In this document: in pieces, positions 1 through 4,918 of the stretch
Numbering within the stretch: the stretch's first letter is position 1
Layout of the letters: every line of letters begins with the position of its first letter
Assembly (NCBI GenBank): GCA_030621805.1
Contig: JAUXGY010000048.1
Location: 1-9,098 of the forward strand
Origin: Kiritimatiellales bacterium
Lineage (GTDB): Bacteria > Verrucomicrobiota > Kiritimatiellia > Kiritimatiellales > Pontiellaceae
Direction: 5' to 3'
DNA length: 9,098 nucleotides
The notes under the pieces: generated by a model
Database searches by the model: none
Seen by the model: only the letters and a program-made list of their open reading frames with translations
Told to the model about the DNA's origin: nothing
Position numbers and translations under genes: made by a program

Positions 1-64
1 GATTGAGTTCAACCTCAAATGATCTGATCATTCCTTTATAAAGTTCCATGGGGATATGACCCAT
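1..64 (-). CDS. Possible start of a further minus-strand gene, cut by the window edge
   Basis: A frame opens at ATG 64-62 and stays open to the left edge, giving only about 21 residues (MGHIPMELYKGMIRSF and on). Alternative in-frame ATGs lie at 49 and 31; the last has AAGGA touching it, and none has a well-spaced ribosome binding site. The frame is the same as that of the lipoprotein ending at 116, with only its TGA in between. It could therefore be a separate gene of the same operon or merely open sequence. No family can be recognised from so short a piece. The 51 bases between 65 and 115 hold nothing else that I can see. Confidence 0.25.
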   Translation of the reverse strand, partial: MGHIPMELYKGMIRSFEVELN

Positions 65-115
65 GGCTTGGGAGGAAGTATTGCTTGTGGAAAGCGTTTG
101 ATTTGTCCTGTTCTG

Positions 116-559
116 TCAAGGCACCACCGGCGAGGTTGGCCGATATAAAATAAAGACCTGCGTCGAGTCGGTTCCCTGTACCGCGCGGATCTCTAGGGTT
201 TCGCCAAGTCTGGAGGCCAGCAAACGGAAGGATTGATTCGTAACTTCGGCGGGTGCGACCATCCAGCCCTTGATGTCCAAAATAGCGTTGTAACGATCGA
301 GAACCGCCTTAATCCTCAGTTTTGTTTTCAGTTCAGCTCCGACCAGTGAGCTTTGTGGAATTCGTCCATGCGTATCCAGCTCTAAATCCTCTATGAGCAG
401 GTATTCGGGAAACAACAAGGATTCCGGACGCAGCCCTGGCTTCAGAAAAAGCATGACCTCCTCGTCCAAAACAACCGCTGGCGTTTCTGGCGAGGCACAT
501 CCCCAAAGGAAGAGGAATGACGCAATGGAGAATAGGTAGACTGAGACGTATCGGGCCAT
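116..559 (-). CDS. Small predicted lipoprotein of unknown function
   Basis: A 147-residue protein that I cannot place in a family. The N-terminus is a clear lipoprotein signal: a hydrophobic stretch (residues 5-19) runs into a lipobox-like L-W-G-C with Cys21 as the acylation site, so the mature protein should be membrane anchored by lipid. The rest is mixed alpha/beta with no cysteines and a Pro-rich tail. The frame is open much further upstream, but that part overlaps the prepilin peptidase gene. The ATG at 559, 2 bp after the peptidase stop, puts the lipobox at the right distance and fits translational coupling; only a weak AGG precedes it. Its place directly behind a prepilin peptidase hints at a type II secretion or type IV pilus accessory role, but this is inference from context only. 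Confidence 0.72.
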   Translation of the reverse strand: MARYVSVYLFSIASFLFLWGCASPETPAVVLDEEVMLFLKPGLRPESLLFPEYLLIEDLELDTHGRIPQSSLVGAELKTKLRIKAVLDRYNAILDIKGWMVAPAEVTNQSFRLLASRLGETLEIRAVQGTDSTQVFILYRPTSPVVP

Positions 560-561
560 GC

Positions 562-1386
562 CTAATATCCCGGAACCGAGGTGATCCATTCCCGATAGGC
601 GTCCCATAAAGCAGAGCCTCCCAATATCCAGAGAACGGCTGCCAGTGCAATATAGGGTCCGAACGGAATCTTGCTTTGTAGTTCCTTTTTTCCAGCGGCA
701 ATGAAGGAAATTCCAATGACCGCACCGAGTAGCGATGAAACAAAGGTGATAAAAATAATAGATTCCCATCCAAGAAAGGCCCCTAGGGCTCCCATCAACT
801 TGACGTCGCCAAAGCCCATTGCATCCTTTTTCAGGATCAAGCGGCCCAAAACAGAAATCGACCAAAACAAACCAAAGCCGGCGGCCATGCCAATCAACGA
901 CTGAACCAACCCTGCCACATGACCTTCGACCCCCTGCATCGACGGAATCAGAAAACTAAGGAGACCGCCCGTGATCATCCCGCCAATGGTGGTTCGATCA
1001 GGAATCCACATTTCATCGATATCGACAAAGGTTCCGAGGACCAAACCAAACACCATGACCCAGTAGGGAATGAACAGTAGACTTTCCGGATATGGGAAAC
1101 GAAGCCAGACCCATACAAACAGGATGGCCGTCAGTAGCTCGATGGACGGATAGCGCGCAGCGATCGGTGCTTTGCAATAGCGGCATTTACCGCGAAGAAA
1201 AAGCCACCCGAAAATAGGGATATTATCCTTCCATGCCAGATCGGTCAGACACTTTGGGCAGCGCGAGCGTGGTTTCACCACCGAAAGTTCGGCGGGGATG
1301 CGGTAGATGCACACATTCAGAAAGCTACCGAGGCAGGCTCCGAACACGAACACGATAAATGTGAAGTACCAATCTATGAAACTCAT
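562..1386 (-). CDS. pilD: Type IV prepilin peptidase / N-methyltransferase (A24 family)
   Basis: An inner-membrane aspartic protease that removes the leader peptide of type IV prepilins or type II secretion pseudopilins and methylates the new N-terminus. The 274-residue length is usual for the bifunctional form. Visible features: an N-terminal hydrophobic segment; a zinc-binding cytoplasmic loop with two CxxC pairs (Cys43/46 and Cys68/71) followed by ARYP; a first catalytic Asp in FVDIDEMWIPD (Asp122); a second in the GxGD-type motif GFGDVKL (Asp194); and the conserved KIPFGPY (239-245) near the C-terminus. Several membrane helices lie between. The start at 1386 overlaps the aroE stop as ATGA (1383-1386), implying coupled translation; a longer in-frame start inside aroE is less likely. 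PilD, PulO/GspO and ComC cannot be told apart because no pilin genes are in view. Confidence 0.95.
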   Translation of the reverse strand: MSFIDWYFTFIVFVFGACLGSFLNVCIYRIPAELSVVKPRSRCPKCLTDLAWKDNIPIFGWLFLRGKCRYCKAPIAARYPSIELLTAILFVWVWLRFPYPESLLFIPYWVMVFGLVLGTFVDIDEMWIPDRTTIGGMITGGLLSFLIPSMQGVEGHVAGLVQSLIGMAAGFGLFWSISVLGRLILKKDAMGFGDVKLMGALGAFLGWESIIFITFVSSLLGAVIGISFIAAGKKELQSKIPFGPYIALAAVLWILGGSALWDAYREWITSVPGY

Positions 1387-2252
1387 GCGTCCTCTTTTCC
1401 GTAAACCGCTTCTTCCAACGCTTTGCGCATGGCCGGAACATCCGGCTCTATCCCCGTCCAAATCTCGAAGGCCCGTGCTCCCTGATGTAAAAGCATGCCT
1501 AACCCATTAGCAATCTCCGCGCCAGCCTCGCGGGCGGTGGTTAGGAACGCGGTTTCAGGATACATGTAGATCAGATCAAACGCGCGCTGCCCTTCGCGGA
1601 AGGCTTCGGGAGGAAGTAGCGAAGGATCGTCCTTCTTCATGCCGACCGGCGAGGCCTGCACCACCAAATCGCATGCACGGCACAGCTCAACTTGCTCCGA
1701 TTTTTCCAAGGCATGGATAACTTCCACCTGAGGGGTCAGTCCTCGGATTTCAGTATTGAGTCTCTCAACCCGCTCCGCATCGATGTCGGCCAGCACGATC
1801 GATTCTGCGCCATTCGTCGCGGCCATCAACGCGGTGGCACGCCCTGCCCCGCCGCAACCCAATACAAATATGGAATCGTTCTTAACGGTTTTACCAAAGG
1901 CCTCTTCCAGCGCCTTGAGGAAACCGTAGCCATCGGTGTTATGACCCACCATCCCATCGTCCGTGAATTCAATCGTATTGGCCGCACCGAAAAGTTTGGC
2001 GCTGGCATCGAGCTTTGCCAACCCATGGAAAGCCACTTCCTTGTGCGGTACGGTTAAGTTGACGCCCGCAAAACCCATCAGACCCATCGAAGGCAGTACC
2101 TCCATCAAACGATCCGGATGAACATCGAGAGCGAGGTAGATTCCATCAAAACTCAGCTCTTGCATCGATGCGTTATGCATCACCGGCGAAAGCGTGTGCC
2201 CAATTGGATGCCCCAACACGGCAAAGGATTTTGTATGTCCATTTAAATTCAT
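1383..2252 (-). CDS. aroE: Shikimate dehydrogenase
   Basis: Reduces 3-dehydroshikimate to shikimate, step four of the cytoplasmic chorismate pathway. The 289 residues are in the normal range. Motifs in order: substrate loop GHPIGHTLSP (14-23), catalytic Lys71 in NLTVPHKE, GAANTI with Asn92, HNTDGYGF with Asp107, Rossmann loop GCGGAGRA (132-139), ASPVGM (200-205) and the C-terminal NGLGMLLHQGARAFE (249-263). Two deviations are visible. The first substrate-loop Ser of the HSxS motif is Thr20. The residue at the end of beta-2, where NADP-specific enzymes carry Arg in an NRT motif, is Asp156 in VLADID, which suggests NAD preference. The start has a good AAGGAG (2259-2264) six bases upstream. It overlaps the prepilin peptidase gene downstream by 4 bp and follows the four-helix-bundle unit and leuA. 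Confidence 0.95.
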   Translation of the reverse strand: MNLNGHTKSFAVLGHPIGHTLSPVMHNASMQELSFDGIYLALDVHPDRLMEVLPSMGLMGFAGVNLTVPHKEVAFHGLAKLDASAKLFGAANTIEFTDDGMVGHNTDGYGFLKALEEAFGKTVKNDSIFVLGCGGAGRATALMAATNGAESIVLADIDAERVERLNTEIRGLTPQVEVIHALEKSEQVELCRACDLVVQASPVGMKKDDPSLLPPEAFREGQRAFDLIYMYPETAFLTTAREAGAEIANGLGMLLHQGARAFEIWTGIEPDVPAMRKALEEAVYGKEDA

Positions 2253-2258
2253 CTAAAA

Positions 2259-2264
2259 CTCCTT
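2259..2264 (-). promoter_or_regulatory. Ribosome binding site of aroE
   Basis: The minus strand reads AAGGAG six bases before the ATG at 2252. It lies outside the repeat that begins at 2277, so aroE keeps its own translation start intact next to the inserted unit. Confidence 0.75.
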
Positions 2265-2276
2265 AATCAATCGACC

Positions 2277-2348
2277 TCATCCTCATCCTCGATCCTTGTC
2301 GTCCTCGAAACCTACACGTCGAGGATGAGGGGCGAGAACGATGGACGA
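2277..2348. repeat. 72-bp direct repeat, copy A (downstream of the four-helix-bundle gene)
   Basis: This matches 2811-2882 without gaps at 64 of 72 positions; seven of the eight differences are transitions. It is strongly palindromic. One fold pairs 2281-2292 with 2319-2330, a perfect 12-bp inverted repeat. An alternative fold pairs the ends (2277-2291 with 2333-2348, one bulge) and an inner stem (2299-2307 with 2320-2328). In RNA made from the minus strand the three non-Watson-Crick positions of the outer stem are all G-U pairs. It lies only 4 bp past the stop of the four-helix-bundle gene. There is no U-tract, so it is not an obvious intrinsic terminator. Confidence 0.9.
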
Positions 2349-2352
2349 TTAT

Positions 2353-2769
2353 CTATTCTCCATCCACAATGTATTCCACAGTCTCCTCCCGAACCTGACC
2401 CACACTATTAAACCGCTCCACCAACTTCGAGAGCATGGATACTATGCGTACCAATAGTTTTTTCCCATCGGCAATTCGACCCATCGAACATGATTTCCTC
2501 GCAACTAAAGCATCAAGACAAGCGGCACATTCGGTCGCAGACCCTCGGGCGTCATCAAAAAATTTGGCGCGACCCCGCATTTGTCTCTTCCCATTGCCCT
2601 CGGCAGTATTGAACATGATCGATAGGCTTGCACGGTCAAGGTGGTCGCACGGTTCGCGTACAGATGCGCCCGGAGCCTGCTTCACTTCCAGAATTAAATC
2701 GGTTGCCCAAGCAACAAATTTGACTTCAAGTTGGTAGACATCAAGTTTTTCATGATCGAATTGTATCAT
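2353..2769 (-). CDS. Four-helix-bundle protein, 23S rRNA intervening-sequence (IVP/S23) family
   Basis: A 138-residue protein of the family first seen as ORFs in 23S rRNA intervening sequences and structurally related to the Avd accessory protein of diversity-generating retroelements. The molecular function of free-standing members is not established. Family signatures: FDHEKLDVYQ (4-13), FVAWA (18-22), the HLDRAS...NTAEGNGK segment (43-61), FFDDARGSATECAACLDALVA (70-90), and GKKLLVRIVSMLSKL near the C-terminus, corresponding to the four amphipathic helices. The start at 2769 fits the family N-terminus and has GGAAGGA a few bases upstream. An in-frame ATG at 2793 with GGAGGAG is an alternative that would add eight residues; a longer opening into the repeat is unlikely. 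No reverse transcriptase or rRNA is nearby. It is flanked by the two hairpin repeats and sits in the leuA-aroE gap. Confidence 0.92.
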   Translation of the reverse strand: MIQFDHEKLDVYQLEVKFVAWATDLILEVKQAPGASVREPCDHLDRASLSIMFNTAEGNGKRQMRGRAKFFDDARGSATECAACLDALVARKSCSMGRIADGKKLLVRIVSMLSKLVERFNSVGQVREETVEYIVDGE

Positions 2770-2810
2770 ACTCTTCCTTCCCCTTTCATCCATGTTCTCC
2801 TCCATCCCCA

Positions 2811-2882
2811 TCGTCCTCGTTCTCGATCCTTGTCGTCCTCGAAACATACACGCCGAGGACGAGGAGCGAGAACGACGGACGA
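2811..2882. repeat. 72-bp direct repeat, copy B (upstream of the four-helix-bundle gene)
   Basis: This is the second copy, 534 bp from copy A and in the same orientation. It folds better end to end than copy A: 2811-2825 pairs with 2867-2882 with a single bulged base at 2876, and inside it 2833-2841 pairs perfectly with 2854-2862 around a 12-base loop. It begins 19 bp after the leuA stop (minus-strand sense) and ends about 41 bp before the four-helix-bundle start, so it would form the 5' leader structure of that gene. No U-tract follows, which argues against a leuA terminator. A further short GGACGA repeats just outside, at 2883-2888. Confidence 0.9.
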
Positions 2883-2901
2883 GGACGAAAAATGAGAGCA
2901 A

Positions 2902-4578
2902 TTAGGTTTTCGCGATTCGATTCAACCCGGCCACGATGGCCTTGACGGCGGCTTGGTCGATATTGGAATCAGACCCAACTCCAAAAATCACGCCGTTGTC
3001 TGCGAGTTTGAGCGGAACGTAGGCCAGCGCCTGCGCATCCGCACCCTTGCCGATGGCCTGTTCGTGATAATTATCGACGCTAAAGTCAATATCGACGATC
3101 TCTCTGACCGCATTCACAAAGGCCGAGATCGGCCCGTTTCCATCCGCTTCCACCCTCTTTTCTTCGCCATTGACCTTCACCTTCACCTCGCCATGGATGA
3201 AGGTTGGATCTTGATCATCCGGGCGCGGCCAGTATCCAACGAGTTCGTACGGCCCTTCTGGCGAAACAAATTCAGATTGGAAAACCGCATGCACTTCATC
3301 GATACTAATCTCGCGACCCACTGATTCGCTGTAGCTCTGGACATATTTGCTGAGTTCGGGTTGCATGGCCTTTGGAATCTCGATATCGAAGTCCTGCTCC
3401 AGCACCCAGGCAATCCCGCCCTTACCAGACTGCGAATTAATGCGGATAAGTCGCTCAAATTTACGCCCAACGTCGGCCGGGTCGATATGAAGATACGGCA
3501 CCTTCCACCCCATACCAAATTGTTCGGGGGCTTCGGAGAGTTTATGCACGCCTTTGTTGATGGCATCCTGATGCGAGCCGGAGAACGCGGTGAAGGCATA
3601 GCTTCCCGCGTAGGGCTGGCGATAATAGATGCCCATTCCCGTTAACCGTTCAACGGTTGCCGCCACTCCGGCAAGGTCGGAAAAATCGATTCCCGTGTCA
3701 ATGCCGCGTGAATAGAGATTGTTGATGCTCGTCACAAGATCCACATTACCCGTTCGTTCGCCATGGCCAAAAAGCGTGCCTTCCACACGGTCGGCCCCTG
3801 CCATGAGCGCAAGCTCGGTGGCCGCCACGGCCATCCCTTGGTCGTTGTGCGAATGGAGCGAAACCGTGATGCGGTCGCGCTGCGAAAAATTGCGGCAGAA
3901 ATATTCAATCATGTCCGCATAGTGGTTCGGCGGGCGACGTTCGACCGTGGCCGGAAGATTCATGATGAGCGGTTTTTCAGACGTCGCTTTCCCCCACGCC
4001 GCAAAAACCGCTTCGCAGAGTTCGAGCGTAAAATCGAGATCGGTATCGGTGAATTCCTCCGGCGAAAATTCGTAGTGAAGATCCGACCCCGGCATCGCAT
4101 CCGCCAGTGTGCGAATCTGCGTGGTGGCCGCAACCGCCATTTCGACGAGTTGCTCGCGCTCCATCCCGAACACCTGCCGCATGTGGAGGTCGGATGGCGC
4201 AATGTAGGCATGCACAATGCCACGCTTGCATCCCTTGAAGGCCTCCAGTGTACGTTCAATCAGGTGCGGGCGGGATTGGGTGAGCCCCATGATGAATACA
4301 TCATCGGGAATAAGATCCTCTTCGATGAGCCGGCGGAAAAAGTTAAACTCATCCTGACTGGCCGAAGGAAACCCAATCTCAATATGTTTGAATCCAAGTT
4401 CACAGAGCATCTGGAAATATTCAAACTTTTGCTCTGGATCCATCGGATCGGGCAGCGCCTGGTTTCCATCGCGAAGATCCACCGAGCACCACTGCGGGGA
4501 TGCGGTTATGCTCTTCGACGGCCATTGGCGGTCAGGGAGATGGATCATCTCGGGTATCTTATATTTGGGTACACTCAT
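2902..4578 (-). CDS. leuA: 2-isopropylmalate synthase
   Basis: Condenses acetyl-CoA with 2-oxoisovalerate, the first committed step of leucine synthesis, in the cytoplasm. The 558 residues and the opening SVPKYKIPEMIHLPDRQWPS match the long LeuA subfamily (yeast/actinobacterial type) rather than the ~520-residue E. coli type. Motifs: metal/substrate RDGNQAL (36-42), GFPSASQDEF (69-78), metal ligands HSHNDQG (His242, His244), GHGERTGNVD (271-280), and SGSHQDAI (333-340). The C-terminal part, from about 440, is the LeuA regulatory domain that binds leucine for feedback inhibition. The start at 4578 is preceded by AGGAG seven bases upstream; an in-frame TTG at 4650 lies in the terminator tract and is rejected. 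It is preceded by a leucine-rich leader peptide and terminator, so it is probably controlled by attenuation as well as allostery. Confidence 0.97.
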   Translation of the reverse strand: MSVPKYKIPEMIHLPDRQWPSKSITASPQWCSVDLRDGNQALPDPMDPEQKFEYFQMLCELGFKHIEIGFPSASQDEFNFFRRLIEEDLIPDDVFIMGLTQSRPHLIERTLEAFKGCKRGIVHAYIAPSDLHMRQVFGMEREQLVEMAVAATTQIRTLADAMPGSDLHYEFSPEEFTDTDLDFTLELCEAVFAAWGKATSEKPLIMNLPATVERRPPNHYADMIEYFCRNFSQRDRITVSLHSHNDQGMAVAATELALMAGADRVEGTLFGHGERTGNVDLVTSINNLYSRGIDTGIDFSDLAGVAATVERLTGMGIYYRQPYAGSYAFTAFSGSHQDAINKGVHKLSEAPEQFGMGWKVPYLHIDPADVGRKFERLIRINSQSGKGGIAWVLEQDFDIEIPKAMQPELSKYVQSYSESVGREISIDEVHAVFQSEFVSPEGPYELVGYWPRPDDQDPTFIHGEVKVKVNGEEKRVEADGNGPISAFVNAVREIVDIDFSVDNYHEQAIGKGADAQALAYVPLKLADNGVIFGVGSDSNIDQAAVKAIVAGLNRIAKT

Positions 4579-4642
4579 CTTCTTTCTCCTAAAAGGGGCA
4601 TAATCTAAACAACCCCGCTTCTCTATTCCATTCCATTCCTTC

Positions 4643-4682
4643 AAAAACAAAAACCTCCGCAGGTTACCCGGCGGAGGTTTTT
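4643..4682 (-). terminator. Intrinsic terminator in the leuA leader (attenuator)
   Basis: On the minus strand a perfect 12-bp stem (4671-4682 with 4649-4660) closes a 10-base loop and runs into U5-G-U5 (4653-4643), about 65 bp before the leuA start. It lies between the leucine-rich leader ORF and leuA, so it would stop transcription unless the leader ribosome stalls. An upstream segment, GUGGAGG (4718-4724), can pair with the left arm CCUCCGC (4671-4677), giving a competing antiterminator. The stem is symmetric and A-rich on its other side, so it might also work on the plus strand, but nothing there needs it. Confidence 0.88.
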
Positions 4683-4703
4683 CAAATGGGTTGATTCAGC
4701 AAC

Positions 4704-4799
4704 CTATCGGCAAACGGCCTCCACAGGATCATTCCCAGCGAGTAGCAGCAAGCCTAGCAATCGGTTGTTGAATTCGTTTCTCATAACGGAGCGGAACAT
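4704..4799 (-). CDS. leuL: Leucine-rich leader peptide of the leuA attenuator
   Basis: A 31-codon ORF, MFRSVMRNEFNNR followed by LLGLLLLAG and a short tail to TAG. Six of seven consecutive codons (4760-4740) are leucine: TTG, CTA, then Gly, then TTG, CTG, CTA, CTC. It ends about 22 bp before the attenuator stem. AGAGGGG (4808-4814) lies eight bases before the ATG at 4799; an in-frame ATG at 4784 would give 26 residues but has no ribosome binding site. Role by analogy with enterobacterial leuL: when charged Leu-tRNA is scarce the ribosome stalls on the Leu run and leaves GUGGAGG (4718-4724) free to block the terminator. When leucine is plentiful the ribosome moves on to the stop, covers that segment, and the terminator forms. 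The sequence resemblance is only in this Leu run, as expected for leader peptides. Confidence 0.8.
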   Translation of the reverse strand: MFRSVMRNEFNNRLLGLLLLAGNDPVEAVCR

Positions 4800-4824
4800 A
4801 AGGCCATCCCCTCTGATCTGTCAA
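4795..4824 (-). promoter_or_regulatory. Possible sigma70-type promoter for the leu leader
   Basis: The minus strand has a perfect TTGACA (4824-4819), then 18 bases, then TATGTT (4800-4795, four of six consensus bases). The match is attractive, but it conflicts with the leader start at 4799: transcription would begin near 4788, leaving only the ATG at 4784 with almost no 5' UTR. If the leader starts at 4799 with its Shine-Dalgarno, the real promoter must lie further upstream, for example using TATTAA near 4830. I cannot decide between the two from sequence. Confidence 0.3.
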
Positions 4825-4884
4825 ATCTTAATACGTCCCATACGGAAAAGAGAACTCGTTCTTTACTCAGCGTTTCCTTCGTGG

Positions 4885-4904
4885 CAACATTTCTTTTCAT
4901 GTTG
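4885..4904. other. Small inverted repeat just before the protease ribosome binding site
   Basis: CAACAT (4885-4890) and ATGTTG (4899-4904) are perfect inverted arms around an 8-base pyrimidine-rich loop, ending 4 bases before the AGGAG (4909-4913) that serves the protease start at 4919. It could be a weak mRNA hairpin or a dyad for a regulator; nothing shows which. The rest of the divergent gap (4825-4884) shows no convincing plus-strand promoter. Confidence 0.3.
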
Positions 4905-4918
4905 TTACAGGAGATGGG

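Larger units (their letters stand above)
2277..2882 (-). mobile_element. Candidate non-autonomous mobile unit: four-helix-bundle gene between hairpin repeats
   Basis: The unit consists of two 72-bp, 89% identical direct repeats at its ends with one gene between them. It fills almost all the space between leuA and aroE: taking it out leaves about 31 bp between the leuA stop and the aroE Shine-Dalgarno, a normal operon spacing. No transposase, integrase, reverse transcriptase or clear target-site duplication is visible, so mobility would need to be supplied in trans or happen at the RNA level. 23S rRNA intervening sequences in some bacteria carry the same protein family and are also bounded by pairing ends. 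That this is a mobile element is inference; the architecture itself is directly seen. Confidence 0.5.

Noticed and set aside
560..865. Extension of the lipoprotein frame upstream of 559
   Set aside because: It overlaps the prepilin peptidase catalytic region in another frame and would bury the lipobox in mid-protein.
2277..2882. CRISPR-like or rRNA intervening-sequence interpretation
   Set aside because: There are only two repeats, 534 bp apart, with a gene between them, and no rRNA sequence surrounds the unit.
2811..2882. Repeat copy B as the intrinsic terminator of leuA
   Set aside because: The hairpin is strong, but no U-run follows on the minus strand, and the same hairpin occurs after the next gene as part of a repeat.
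2770..2901. Extension of the four-helix-bundle protein through repeat copy B
   Set aside because: The added residues are low-complexity Arg/Ser translation of the repeat, while the family begins just before FDHEKLDVYQ.
2277..2901. Diversity-generating retroelement, because the gene is Avd-like
   Set aside because: There is no reverse transcriptase and no template/variable repeat pair; the two repeats are hairpins outside the coding region.
3763..4608. A long plus-strand open frame of 281 codons
   Set aside because: It is fully antisense to leuA, has no recognisable domains, is Arg/His-rich as expected for a shadow frame, and the leuA frame carries all catalytic motifs.
4579..4650. N-terminal extension of leuA from an in-frame TTG at 4650
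   Set aside because: The TTG lies in the U-tract of the attenuator and the added residues do not fit the LeuA N-terminus. The ATG at 4578 has a good AGGAG.
4643..4824. T-box riboswitch for leuA
   Set aside because: No T-box consensus sequence or specifier stem was found; a translated Leu-rich leader explains the region better.
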